64,000 nucleotides of DNA. Origin: Sphingobacterium sp. R2 (GTDB lineage: Bacteria > Bacteroidota > Bacteroidia > Sphingobacteriales > Sphingobacteriaceae). A program made the position numbers and the translations under genes. The stretch lies in NCBI RefSeq assembly GCF_040760075.1, contig NZ_CP142884.1:558001-622000 (forward strand), given 5' to 3'. The notes under the pieces are model-generated. The model had not been told where the DNA came from and searched no databases. It saw only the letters and a list, made by a program, of their open reading frames with translations. Shown in pieces: positions 47,801 through 57,346 of this stretch. The first letter of the stretch is position 1. Each line of letters opens with the position of its first letter.

Positions 47801-50800
47801 CTAAAACCCAATGTTTACACCAATTACTGCACCTCGTGTTGTTATTGCTGAGCCAGCTTGTGTCGTGTTATTATTATAACTTGCTAAATCCGGATCCAAG
47901 AAATCCACTTTTGAATACAACATTGCCGGATTCATAATTTGTGCATAGATTTTAAAGTTACTTACCCCCAGCTTCGCTAATTTTGTTTTCGAAAAATTAT
48001 AGCCCAAACTTACATTCCGCAACTTAACAAATGAGCCATCACGATAATTCATGGAAGAACTCCACGGATCTGCCGCCTCTCCATTTGATCCTGGTTGGTA
48101 ATATTCTGCATCTTCATGAACCCCAGGAATAAAATAATCCAATTTACGCATCATAAAACGACCGCCTAAGGTCTCCGCACCAGCATTAATCATTTGCCCC
48201 CAACGGGAGAAAATAAAGAAAGATAAATCAAAGTTTTTATAGGTGAATGTATTCATAATACCTGCTGACCATTTCGGACGATAAGAACCTAATATTTGTG
48301 AATCATAGTTTCTGTCCACTTTTCCATCAGGCACACCATCCGGACCACTAATATCTTTTACACGAATTTGTCCAGGATTAGCACCATATTTTTTAGCTTC
48401 TTCTGCTTCGGAAGTCTTCCAAATACCATCGTAAACTAGATCGTAAGGAACAGAAATTTCCTGACCCACAAACCATTTGTTGCTGATATCACTCGTACGA
48501 CCGTTTTGCAATTGGATAATTTTACTCTTGTCTTTGGACCAAGTTAAAGTTGTATTCCACTGGAAATTATCCTGTTTGATATTGATAGTATTCAATTGTA
48601 AATCAATCCCCCAGCCACCGGTTTTCCCAATATTTGCCCAAGTATTTGGAAATCCTGTTACAGGGTTTAATTCCATCAACATAATTAAATCATTGGTTCG
48701 TGTCTTATAGAAATCCAGCGCTCCATTAACGCGGTTATTGAAAAAGCCATAATCTATTCCCATATTATATTGCGTCGTACGTTCCCAACCCAACTCAGGG
48801 TTTGCCATGGATTGGGGAGACGCTGCAGAAGGGTCTGATGCAATATAGCCTGGCGTTGAATTCGTTGCACTCCAATTGTAAAAGTTCTGTGTTAATAAGC
48901 CTTTAGTTCGATAAGGAGATATTGCCTCGTTTCCTACGATACCAAATCCCATGCGTAATTTTAAAGTATTGATGTAAGATGAATTTTTCATAAAATCTTC
49001 TTGATCAATACGCCAAGAAGCAGCTACAGAGGGGAATGAACTCCATTGATGCCCTGGAGCCAATACCGACGATCCATCCCATCGCACAAAAGCAGTTAAC
49101 ATATAACGGTCCTTGTAGCTATAGTTTGCACGAGCCATATAGGATTCCATTTGTCGTTCTGATAAGCCTGTCCCGTAGCTACCGATAAAACCTCCGGAAC
49201 TAATATTATACCATAGTTCATTTGCACTATACACATCGGTCGCACGCATATCGCTTGTTTCGACATTTTTTTTCGATGAACTCTGTAATAAGGTAATCCC
49301 CAAGTGATGATCTGTGCCGAAGTCGCGATCGTAGTAGATCAAATGATCCAAGGTCCAAGCAAGATTTCGAGTTGTCGAAAACCTTACTGCGTTATTTCCG
49401 TCACCATTAATTCCTTCAGCCGCATTGGCCAAGCCCGCACGATAATATCTAAACTCCGGCCCAAATTGCACACGATATTTTAAACCTTTTAATGGCTCAT
49501 AAATCTGTCCAAAATCCAATTGGCTAAAGAAACTACCATTCGCACCAAAAGTCTGACGTTGATTGGTATTGTATTCCAATTCATTAATTGGATTAATGAT
49601 ATTGATATCACCTGCCGCAGGGTTTCTCAGGTAGTTTCCATTCTCGTCATAGGGTACTGTCCAGGGCAACATTCCTCGTAAAGCGTTGTAGTAATCGCCC
49701 GCTCCCGTGACGGATTTAGAAAAGTTATAGCCATAATCTTGATCGGAGAAAAATACATTTAGTGAAGCACCCATAGTAAACCACTTCGTCGGAGTCGCTT
49801 CAAAACTTACTTTTGAAGTATAGCGATTAAATTTTTGCCCTGGCTGTGTGGCATCTTGCTTTAAATAGCCAAATGAACCATAACCTTTTGAATTCTCGCC
49901 ACCACCAGAGACGCTTAAGGTATGTTCAGTAGATAAGGCATTTTTACGGCCAGCATCAGCCCAATCGTAATTACCTACTAAGCTTGGATCCCAAACCGTA
50001 TTATTATTGGTCCAACCTTTCGCGATATTTGCCCAGGAGGCTGCTACAGAGCCCCACTTTGAAAAGTCACTTGTATAACTAGGTGTTGTTGTTCCAAATT
50101 TCGCCAAGCGCGCATAATCCAACCATTGTGCAGCATCCATGTATTCTGTGACATCATACATCTTCTCGAATGTCGCTGTACCTGCATAATTTAATTGTAA
50201 ACGACCTTTTTTGCCTTGCTTAGTCGTCACCAAAACCACACCATTGGCACCACGCGAACCATACACAGCGGTTGCAGAAGCATCTTTTAAGACATCAATG
50301 GTCTCAATATCACTCGGATTGATATTCTCAATGCCACCGGCCTGTAATACCATCCCATCAACTACATATAAAGGGTCTTGATCGGCGTTTAACGACCTTA
50401 CACCCCTGATTTTTATGCTTCCAGTTGTTCCCGGCCGTTGATTTGATGTAATATCAACCCCTGCAACCTTACCTTGCATGGCCTGTAATGCATCTTTTAC
50501 GGGCATTGCTTTCAGTTCTTTTTCGCCCACACTCGCTATCGAACCTGTTACATCTTTCTTTTTCATCGTGCCATAACCAACCACCACGACTTCGTCCATG
50601 ACATCGACCTTTTGTGCAAGAACTATATTGAAGATATTTTTATTACCCACAGAAATTTCTTGAGGTTCATAACCAAGGCTTCTGAAGGCCAATACATCCG
50701 ATGGCAGTGCATTGATGTTAAATGACCCATCGGCATTGGTCTTTGCCGTCATAGTTTTGCCTTTTACCTGTACAGTTACACCTTGGATAGGCAAACCTTT

Positions 50801-50929
50801 TTCATCGTTTACTTTTCCAGTCCGAGCGGTTTGAGCAAATAAATTCAAGGTGCACAGCATCGCCATAAGTAGCAAAAAAGTGTACTTCTTTACATGATGA
50901 TCAAACCTAATTGTTAAATAGTTTATCAT
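47801..50929 (-). CDS. SusC/RagA-family TonB-linked receptor (pair 1)
   Basis: 1042 residues. Signal peptide ending LFA; CarboxypepD_reg-like domain (KVNDEKGLPIQGVTVQVKG); canonical SusC plug VVVGYGTMKKKDVTGSIA with IRGVRSLNADQDPLYVVDG and VLKDASATAVYGSRGANGV; barrel ending TTRGAVIGVNIGF. First gene of a two-gene unit with SusD, bounded by strong terminators on both sides and preceded by the direct-repeat motif. Its leader carries a 9-bp inverted repeat. Confidence 0.97.
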   Translation of the reverse strand: MINYLTIRFDHHVKKYTFLLLMAMLCTLNLFAQTARTGKVNDEKGLPIQGVTVQVKGKTMTAKTNADGSFNINALPSDVLAFRSLGYEPQEISVGNKNIFNIVLAQKVDVMDEVVVVGYGTMKKKDVTGSIASVGEKELKAMPVKDALQAMQGKVAGVDITSNQRPGTTGSIKIRGVRSLNADQDPLYVVDGMVLQAGGIENINPSDIETIDVLKDASATAVYGSRGANGVVLVTTKQGKKGRLQLNYAGTATFEKMYDVTEYMDAAQWLDYARLAKFGTTTPSYTSDFSKWGSVAASWANIAKGWTNNNTVWDPSLVGNYDWADAGRKNALSTEHTLSVSGGGENSKGYGSFGYLKQDATQPGQKFNRYTSKVSFEATPTKWFTMGASLNVFFSDQDYGYNFSKSVTGAGDYYNALRGMLPWTVPYDENGNYLRNPAAGDINIINPINELEYNTNQRQTFGANGSFFSQLDFGQIYEPLKGLKYRVQFGPEFRYYRAGLANAAEGINGDGNNAVRFSTTRNLAWTLDHLIYYDRDFGTDHHLGITLLQSSSKKNVETSDMRATDVYSANELWYNISSGGFIGSYGTGLSERQMESYMARANYSYKDRYMLTAFVRWDGSSVLAPGHQWSSFPSVAASWRIDQEDFMKNSSYINTLKLRMGFGIVGNEAISPYRTKGLLTQNFYNWSATNSTPGYIASDPSAASPQSMANPELGWERTTQYNMGIDYGFFNNRVNGALDFYKTRTNDLIMLMELNPVTGFPNTWANIGKTGGWGIDLQLNTINIKQDNFQWNTTLTWSKDKSKIIQLQNGRTSDISNKWFVGQEISVPYDLVYDGIWKTSEAEEAKKYGANPGQIRVKDISGPDGVPDGKVDRNYDSQILGSYRPKWSAGIMNTFTYKNFDLSFFIFSRWGQMINAGAETLGGRFMMRKLDYFIPGVHEDAEYYQPGSNGEAADPWSSSMNYRDGSFVKLRNVSLGYNFSKTKLAKLGVSNFKIYAQIMNPAMLYSKVDFLDPDLASYNNNTTQAGSAITTRGAVIGVNIGF

Positions 50930-50979
50930 TAAAGTATTATTTAGGTATTATTTTTATTCTTTCCCTTTTTGACCTTCGG

Positions 50980-51001
50980 TAGTGAAAATCGGTTTTCACT
51001 A
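50980..51001 (-). promoter_or_regulatory. Inverted repeat in the SusC leader
   Basis: TAGTGAAAA / TTTTCACTA, perfect 9 bp with a 4-nt loop, 50 nt before the SusC start. Either an mRNA hairpin or a dyad operator. Confidence 0.45.
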
Positions 51002-51131
51002 TACGAGATAATGAAAGTGTTGGATGATCTTTACGTATTGCTTTATAGGACGACTGGATTAAAAAAATAATCAGATTTCCCCCTTAGGCTTATAATGTTG
51101 GTTAAAAGTAACAGGATGATTTGTAATAACC

Positions 51132-51147
51132 ATCCTGTTCAATCCTG
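51132..51147 (-). promoter_or_regulatory. Direct-repeat operator-like motif upstream of SusC (pair 1)
   Basis: ATCCTG (51132-51137) and ATCCTG (51142-51147), 203 bp before the SusC start. An opposite-facing copy lies at 51111-51119, so AACAGGATG and CATCCTGTT form a perfect 9-bp inverted repeat across 51111-51139. Confidence 0.6.
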
Positions 51148-51170
51148 TCACTGAAAGAGGCTTCTAAATA

Positions 51171-51207
51171 AAACGGGGCTGTCCAAGAAATTTAGACAGC
51201 CCCGTTT
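51171..51207 (-). terminator. Strong terminator after the GH106 gene
   Basis: Perfect 13-bp stem AAACGGGGCTGTC / GACAGCCCCGTTT with an 11-nt loop. It separates the enzyme unit (right) from the SusC-SusD unit (left). Confidence 0.9.
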
Positions 51208-51270
51208 CCATGCGATTCATTGCACATCTCTAAGCAGCAGCATTTAAGCTATACATGTATCGTTTTTCAT

Positions 51271-54012
51271 TTAATAACTCCAAATGGTTACGGGCCCAAT
51301 CAGCCCACTTTCCATGGGCGCCCATTTGCTGGCATCAAAATCTTTATAATTGATATTGACGAAATTAATTTCGTGATAATTTCGCCAGGTAACTTTTTTG
51401 CGGTCCAAATAACTAATCCGGTTTGCCATTAAGTTGGCGACTTCAATACGAATCTTGTTTTCGCCATTCACCAATAATGGGGTAATATCCTGTTGAAAAG
51501 GAATTGACCATAACACACCCGCGTCCTTTCCGTTAATATATACTCTGGCACTTTCCGCAACACGCCCAAGCTTGAGTAGATATGATTTTGACAAGTCTTT
51601 ATGGATAGAGAATGTTTTCTCGTAGTTTGCTGTACCCGAAAAATTAACAGCATCTTTATCGCCCCATTCGGTCCACGAAGAGAGCTGATCAAGCTTTTTG
51701 GCCTTCGGTAAAACAGGTCCTCCGGCAATAAACTTCACTTTCCAGTCGCGGTCCAATTGAGCCACTTGGTGTAACTCATCCTGATAGCGGAAAGGTTCGC
51801 TGGCTTGTTGCTCCGAGGCCAAGACAATCCAAGAATAACCCGATGGAATCTGCACCCGTATCTTTCCATCAGATGATGGCAACTGATAGGTCCGCCCAGT
51901 CTGGGGATCCAATAAAGAATAATAGTTCGCTTGTACATTCAGCGCGATATGGCGATCCACGGTCTGTCCGCTGTGATTGACTAAATAATAATAGGTATCC
52001 TTACCGGCAACTCTTCTTGAAAACTTTAGCCCGGTTTGATTAATCCGTTCAGGTAATATCTGTTCGGTTTCCAGGGCTGAATTAATATCTGTAGTCAAAT
52101 AGATTTTTCCTTTTCCAAATGCTGTATACTGATTAGCCTTATCTTTATCGAACCCTAGTGATGCAATTAATTTATTGAACAGCGTGCGCCGTTTATCTAA
52201 TTGGCTATATCCAGGAACCTCTTTCGGTAATTGCTGGAAGATGACAGTTGCGCCTTGGTTGGCCATTTCCAGAATTTTCTGCAGGGTCACTTCTGAAAAA
52301 TAATGACAGGCAGGTATATAAATTGCTTGATACGGGATCGCATCCTTTGAGGTTTGTAATTTTCCGCCGTTTACTGTAGTTCCCTCCAAAATTTTATCAG
52401 TTGCAAAATCAAAGCTATACCCCCGTTTCTGCAGCTGAACACTTTGTTTATAAAATTGCGTTGGATGTAACCACTCGTCAACATCATGAACCTTTAGTGC
52501 CTTATCCATTCCTTTGGCATTATTCCAAATATCATAAATGGGCCAATATACCAGCAGTTCATTGTCGGCCCGGCTGGATTGAAGGATGGATTGCACACGC
52601 GTAATATATTGATTCAAACCGGTAAGGTGTTCCCAGAACGAGTTTTGTGGAACAAAATTAACGGAAGCATAGAACATCCATCCCGGGAAAGGAACATTTT
52701 TCGGCGAATAGGTTGTCCCGTGATAGAATACATGATTCACCCCAGCGAGGAATAGTTGTTCGACTTCAGGTTTCGTTTGTGACAAGGAGGTTTTAAAATG
52801 TTCCGTCAGCCAGGTGAATGTTTCCGAAGAAGTATATTTTTTACCGTATACATTTGTCGCCGACGTCGCAAATTTCGCCATCATGGGGTCTGGATCCACA
52901 TTACGGATATCAGCAGTATCCCGTCTTAATCCGGGAATATCAAAACTGCTGGATCCAAAGGTTTCACACTCCGCAATATCTGTATCCGCATACAAGTCAA
53001 TCAGATTTCCTGGAGATCCATGGGCTTGATTTTTTGAAATCGCACGATAGCGATGGGCAAAATCCGTAAATGGGATCAAGAAATTCTGGGCAAGCAGTGC
53101 ATTCACAACTTCACGATAATCCGATTTAAGGCCTGCTGTTTTCGCTTCATTCTTGCCCTTACCTGCAAAATCCAGGAGATGATCCTGTAACCTATATCCC
53201 TTTATCCGTTCGAATGATTGCAAAAACTCATCCGTCCAATTTGCCCCATATACTTCGTAGCTATCGTTAAAAAAAGCACGCACATGCAATGGTTTATCTT
53301 TAAAAGCTTCGGTAAATCTATTGAAATATGATAGGACAGATTGCTGTCCAAGGTGATCGAGCGTATACCCCGCTCCCCCCGGTGCGGCACGTTTGACTTT
53401 CTGCCCCGTTCTACCAGAAAATACCGCTAATAGGCGAATATCGGCAGGCGCTTCCCATGTTCCAGTGGTCTTTGAAATATAATCATCCAGATTAATCTCA
53501 CTATTGTCGGCTCTAAATGCCCGTAATGCCTGCAAAAAGAAATAATGTTGTTTAGGATCCTTTGGCTTTAAGGGAAAGGTGACTTTTTCACCTTTTTTTA
53601 ATTCAAATTCATCCAAGATCAATTTGGTAGCGGCATCCTTTTCTTTGATTTGAGGCCCCCCAAATGGCCAACCAGTTCCCAAATTGATGTCCACTCCCAT
53701 GCCCAAGGCATTGGCCTTATCCGTCGTTACCCCCAACATATTCATCCATTGTGGTGAAAGAAAGTTCAGGTAGCTGGATTCAAATCCCTTAGCGCCATAA
53801 ATAGGTGTTACCTCAACTCCACCAAAACCACTTTTTTCAAATAAGGTTAATTCGAGTTCGATATTAGTTCGGTCCACAGCCGAACCGAGCCACCACCAAC
53901 GCGTCCAAGGCCTCATTTCTTTGGTCACTGCTGGCCATAAATCCTGCGCCATCGTTCGAGCGAAAGCCAACAGATTACAGGCAAGCACTAATGATATATA
54001 AATTTTCTTCAT
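51271..54012 (-). CDS. GH106-type alpha-L-rhamnosidase
   Basis: 913 residues with a signal peptide (1-22, ending TMA). The start RPWTRWWWLGSAVD and GFGGVEVTPIYG, then GMGVDINLGTGWPFGGP, are the characteristic start of GH106 enzymes; the C-terminal region (about 770-913) is a galactose-binding-like beta-sandwich (ARVYINGKDAGVLWSIPF). Removes terminal alpha-L-rhamnose from rhamnogalacturonan oligomers, likely in the periplasm. Follows rhaM by 12 nt and ends the enzyme unit. Confidence 0.93.
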   Translation of the reverse strand: MKKIYISLVLACNLLAFARTMAQDLWPAVTKEMRPWTRWWWLGSAVDRTNIELELTLFEKSGFGGVEVTPIYGAKGFESSYLNFLSPQWMNMLGVTTDKANALGMGVDINLGTGWPFGGPQIKEKDAATKLILDEFELKKGEKVTFPLKPKDPKQHYFFLQALRAFRADNSEINLDDYISKTTGTWEAPADIRLLAVFSGRTGQKVKRAAPGGAGYTLDHLGQQSVLSYFNRFTEAFKDKPLHVRAFFNDSYEVYGANWTDEFLQSFERIKGYRLQDHLLDFAGKGKNEAKTAGLKSDYREVVNALLAQNFLIPFTDFAHRYRAISKNQAHGSPGNLIDLYADTDIAECETFGSSSFDIPGLRRDTADIRNVDPDPMMAKFATSATNVYGKKYTSSETFTWLTEHFKTSLSQTKPEVEQLFLAGVNHVFYHGTTYSPKNVPFPGWMFYASVNFVPQNSFWEHLTGLNQYITRVQSILQSSRADNELLVYWPIYDIWNNAKGMDKALKVHDVDEWLHPTQFYKQSVQLQKRGYSFDFATDKILEGTTVNGGKLQTSKDAIPYQAIYIPACHYFSEVTLQKILEMANQGATVIFQQLPKEVPGYSQLDKRRTLFNKLIASLGFDKDKANQYTAFGKGKIYLTTDINSALETEQILPERINQTGLKFSRRVAGKDTYYYLVNHSGQTVDRHIALNVQANYYSLLDPQTGRTYQLPSSDGKIRVQIPSGYSWIVLASEQQASEPFRYQDELHQVAQLDRDWKVKFIAGGPVLPKAKKLDQLSSWTEWGDKDAVNFSGTANYEKTFSIHKDLSKSYLLKLGRVAESARVYINGKDAGVLWSIPFQQDITPLLVNGENKIRIEVANLMANRISYLDRKKVTWRNYHEINFVNINYKDFDASKWAPMESGLIGPVTIWSY

Positions 54013-54024
54013 GTTACAATTGGC

Positions 54025-54336
54025 CTAATCCATGTGAAATACTTTTTCCAAACTGACCGATACTGGAGAATGATCGGCATGTACTTCCATGATATCGCAC
54101 ATATAATCCCACCATTGCTGAACAATAGCTTCCTTACCCAACTCTTGTGACGAATGTCCTGCTAAATATTGAACAGCAAATAGAGTGTCTGTCTCCTCAT
54201 CCAAAAAAATGGAATAATCAGACACCCCATTTTCGCGTAATAAGGTTATCAATTCTGGCCAGATCGCGTCATGTCTCCGCTTATATTCCGCAGACATTCC
54301 CGGTTTCAATTTCATTTTAAATGCTATTTTCTCCAT
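54025..54336 (-). CDS. rhaM: L-rhamnose mutarotase
   Basis: 103 residues, full length for the RhaM family (E. coli 104). Interconverts alpha and beta L-rhamnose. His22 (RRHDAIWPEL) and Tyr41 align in position with the E. coli catalytic residues, and the tandem tryptophans W75/W76 (QQWWDYM) match the sugar-binding wall. No signal peptide, so cytoplasmic. Its place before the rhamnosidase gene links the locus to rhamnose release. Confidence 0.96.
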   Translation of the reverse strand: MEKIAFKMKLKPGMSAEYKRRHDAIWPELITLLRENGVSDYSIFLDEETDTLFAVQYLAGHSSQELGKEAIVQQWWDYMCDIMEVHADHSPVSVSLEKVFHMD

Positions 54337-54409
54337 TTCTTTTCAGTCTTCAACTATTTTATGATCGACAAATTTTCTTAACTGGCCAATACCTGATGGA
54401 TGCGGGTAC

Positions 54410-55564
54410 TTATCTGGACAACATTTTATAAACCTCTGTACCCCCCAACAAAAAACATCCCAGCCCATAATCTTCAAAATCCGGTTGACTTGAAAAACTG
54501 ACCGGCTGACCATCCTTAGGTTCCTTTCCCGTTCCTTGTAAATAGCCCAAAAAACCAGAAGGGTGTACCGCTTCTGCTGTCATTGCTTTCCACGCCTTTT
54601 CTACAACAGGTCGATATATTTTAGCATCTAGGAAACCATTATTGATGCCCCAGGCCATACCATAGACAAACAGTGCAGTGCCTGAAGTTTCACGCCCACC
54701 AAAATTAGTCGGATCGTGTAGACTGACATTCCAGAATCCATCCGGTCTTTGAATAGGAACAAGTGCTTCCATCATAGCTTTATAATCCGACATGTACTCG
54801 GCACGATGTGCTTCGTTCTCCGGAATCAAAGAGAGTACCCTAACCAAAGCTGCCACAACCCATCCATTGCCACGTGACCAATAGCAATCCTCACCATTCG
54901 GCTCCTTGTAAGGAGGAACAAAATCCTTATCGCGCCACCAAAGTTTATCGGCCTTATTATAGAGGCCTCCACCTTCTCGCGTTTTTGAATGATGATACAT
55001 TTTATACATGTAATCAAAGTAAGTTTGATCCTTCGTCATTACCCCCAGTTTAGCATAAATTGGCATGGCCATTTGTATGGCATCAATCCAGGTCCAATCG
55101 TCTACTTTTCCAGATTTGATAATGTAATCTATATTAGCTTTAATCTTTTGGATACGCTCAGGCTTCGCTTCAATTTCATAGAGATCCAGATAGGTCTGCC
55201 CACAAGCTTGGTCATCGGCATTTCGAGTTTCCAAACCGTTGCGCATACCCCAGTCATGTTTATTTCCCCAATCCACAGCATAATTGTAGTATTCGTTATT
55301 TTTATCAATCTGATAAAGTGCCATGAGCCCTTCGTAATAAACGGCTCGGGTCCAGATATTGCTCGGCCGCCAACGGTTGGTATAGATCGGTTTACCGGTG
55401 TCTGTCCATTTGTTCATGAAATAACGATTGGTCAGCTGCAACGACTGAAGTACATCTACAGCGGCTAATTCCTGCTTCTGTTCGACAACTTTCTTCGTCG
55501 ATGAACATGCTGAAAGGAAAAACGCAATCATCAAAGTGGCTGTATACGTATTAAATATTTTCAT
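54410..55564 (-). CDS. GH105 unsaturated rhamnogalacturonyl hydrolase
   Basis: 384 residues from the ATG at 55564 (MKIFNTYTA; lipobox LSAC); the ATG at 55588 adds 8 residues. (alpha/alpha)6 barrel typical of YteR/YesR: RWRPSNIWTRAVYYEGLMAL at the start, RNADDQACGQTYLDLYE with the catalytic Asp, WWRDKDFVPPYKEPNG and CYWSRGNGWVVAALVRVL. Hydrolyses the 4,5-unsaturated galacturonyl-rhamnose ends left by RG lyase. Predicted lipoprotein. Follows the decayed sulfatase by 115 nt. Confidence 0.95.
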   Translation of the reverse strand: MKIFNTYTATLMIAFFLSACSSTKKVVEQKQELAAVDVLQSLQLTNRYFMNKWTDTGKPIYTNRWRPSNIWTRAVYYEGLMALYQIDKNNEYYNYAVDWGNKHDWGMRNGLETRNADDQACGQTYLDLYEIEAKPERIQKIKANIDYIIKSGKVDDWTWIDAIQMAMPIYAKLGVMTKDQTYFDYMYKMYHHSKTREGGGLYNKADKLWWRDKDFVPPYKEPNGEDCYWSRGNGWVVAALVRVLSLIPENEAHRAEYMSDYKAMMEALVPIQRPDGFWNVSLHDPTNFGGRETSGTALFVYGMAWGINNGFLDAKIYRPVVEKAWKAMTAEAVHPSGFLGYLQGTGKEPKDGQPVSFSSQPDFEDYGLGCFLLGGTEVYKMLSR

Positions 55565-55678
55565 GTTTTTCTTTATATAATTATTCATAACGGGAATTCC
55601 TTTTTTTTCTGGAAGTGTCTGATCTTATTGGCTAGAGAGAACCTTCTTTTGCTTTCATTGCTGTTGGTGTCTGCGAAA

Positions 55679-56557
55679 TCATGAAGGTTTTTGAGCGAGC
55701 TGCTCGTAGGGTATCACACCAACCCTTGGCGCCCAGTTTTCATAGATCTCAACCATTTCTCGGTATATTTTCGGAAAAGAGGCTGATAAGTCTACTGTTT
55801 CACTTCTATCATTTTCTATATCATATAAATACCACCTATTTTCAGGATAGGAAGAGACCAATTTCCATTTTCCTTTGCGCACAGCTTTGTTACCCTCGTG
55901 CTCAAAACAAATTTCCCGATCCATATCCTCCTGTTGTTCATTCCATAGCGGAAGCAAGGAGGCCCCTTACATCGGTTTAATCGTATTACCGGCATAATTT
56001 TTAGGATAGTTTGCTCCCGACCATTGTGCTAAGGTTGGCATGATATCGATCAAATGGGCTGGCCTATCAAACTGTTTTCCTTGCGGCAGAAACTTGGGCC
56101 CATAAGCGATAAAACTGTTTGCATTGCCACCCTCAAACTCCCAATGCTTGAACTTTTTGAAAGGCGTACTGCTCACTGCAGCGCCTTCGATTCCATAACC
56201 TGCGCTTTTCAATAGTTCGGCCAATGTGACCGAGTTTCTATTTAAATAGCCCTGATAGGCAGGAAAAGGACGCTTGTTCATCATATCGCCCACACCTGCC
56301 TGATGCGGATACAATCCGGTCAATAGAGAAGCACGTGATGGACAACAACGCGAAGCATTATAAAAATTAGTCATCTTAATCCCTTCCTTTGCCATTTTAT
56401 CCAGATTTGGAGTCTGAATTTCAGAACCAAAGCAACCCAAATCAGCATAGCCCATATCATCGGCCAGAATCAACACAATATTGGGCCGTTGCTGTGCATG
56501 CACTTTAAATAGGGTCAACAGAAAAAAGATCGCCAGAGGAAAGGTAAATTTCTTCAT
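55679..56557 (-). pseudogene. Decayed S1 sulfatase: internal deletion plus in-frame stop
   Basis: The N-terminal part (196 residues) has a signal peptide, RPNIVLILADDMGYADLGCFG and the formylglycine motif CCPSR (Cys71). At about residue 121 the sequence jumps from LKSAGY directly to STPFKKFKHWEFEGG, which in full-length sulfatases lies roughly 250-300 residues later, so the catalytic His/Lys region is gone. A TAA at 55967-55969 then stops the frame; the same frame continues as GASLLPLWNEQQEDM to the normal-looking C-terminus at 55679. The stop replaces a residue (likely Glu or Gln) in the usual PMEGxSLLPL context. It is therefore two lesions in one gene. Starts 1 nt after the CE12 stop. Confidence 0.88.
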
Positions 56558-56558
56558 A

Positions 56559-57338
56559 CTACATAAATTTCTTTAATCCGATTTTGGTTTGCTTTTTCAA
56601 TTGCTCAGCAACGAGTTTAGCATTCAGCAAAGCACCGGCTTTAATTGTATGGGTCGCATCTTTAGGATCAAAAAATTCCGTTTCTACTTTCTTTTTTCCC
56701 AATGTTTCATACTGGGCAATCACGAGATCCTGCAATGGGATAAAGAAAGCACCACTCTGCCGGGCAGCTTCCTCAGCCCATATTGCATAATCCGATTTAC
56801 GAACTTGATTTCCATCCCAAGCATTGCGTGGAATGGGTGAACCGATAATCGCGACCGCTCCTTTATCTTGAATGTTTTTCACAAATCGACGTAAGTAAAA
56901 ACCATAGCTATAGACTACTTCATGCTGTTTCAGCAATGGATTATACACTTCTTGGTAATCGTCGCCATTTCCTTTTATCGTTCCACGAGCACGTAACGTA
57001 TCCACAATAGGACTTGAATCATTATGTCCAAATTGCATAAGCACAAAATCGCCCGGCTGTATGCTATCCAGTATCCTCTGCCAAAGTTTTGGATTGTTAT
57101 AAAATGTCCGTGTACTTGTTCCCCCCAAAGCACGATTCTTGACATTGATTTTATCTAATTTAAAATACTGACCGATCAAACTTCCCCAGCCCCACTGTCC
57201 ATTGGCCCCATTTCCCTGTCCGTTTTTTACGGTGGAATCACCAATAATAAATAAGGTCGGTTTATGCTGTTTTTCCAAAAAAGACATACTGATTACAGCG
57301 AAAAGGACCGCAGCCCAAGGCAACAATTTCAATTTCAT
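56559..57338 (-). CDS. Rhamnogalacturonan acetylesterase, CE12, SGNH fold (second copy)
   Basis: 259 residues with a signal peptide. SGNH motifs: LFIIGDSTVKNG (nucleophile Ser), ALGGTSTRTFYN (Gly), MQFGHNDSS (Asn/His) and DATHTIKAGA (Asp/His). Removes acetyl groups from galacturonate in rhamnogalacturonan so that the lyase can act. Forms a tandem pair with the next gene upstream (8-nt gap), but they share only moderate identity, so they are not a recent duplication. Confidence 0.92.
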   Translation of the reverse strand: MKLKLLPWAAVLFAVISMSFLEKQHKPTLFIIGDSTVKNGQGNGANGQWGWGSLIGQYFKLDKINVKNRALGGTSTRTFYNNPKLWQRILDSIQPGDFVLMQFGHNDSSPIVDTLRARGTIKGNGDDYQEVYNPLLKQHEVVYSYGFYLRRFVKNIQDKGAVAIIGSPIPRNAWDGNQVRKSDYAIWAEEAARQSGAFFIPLQDLVIAQYETLGKKKVETEFFDPKDATHTIKAGALLNAKLVAEQLKKQTKIGLKKFM

Positions 57339-57346
57339 CTTCGTTT

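Noticed and set aside
55958..55970. Frameshift between the two sulfatase pieces
   Set aside because: The two pieces are in the same frame (9 nt between the stop and the next listed codon); the break is a TAA codon, not a frameshift.
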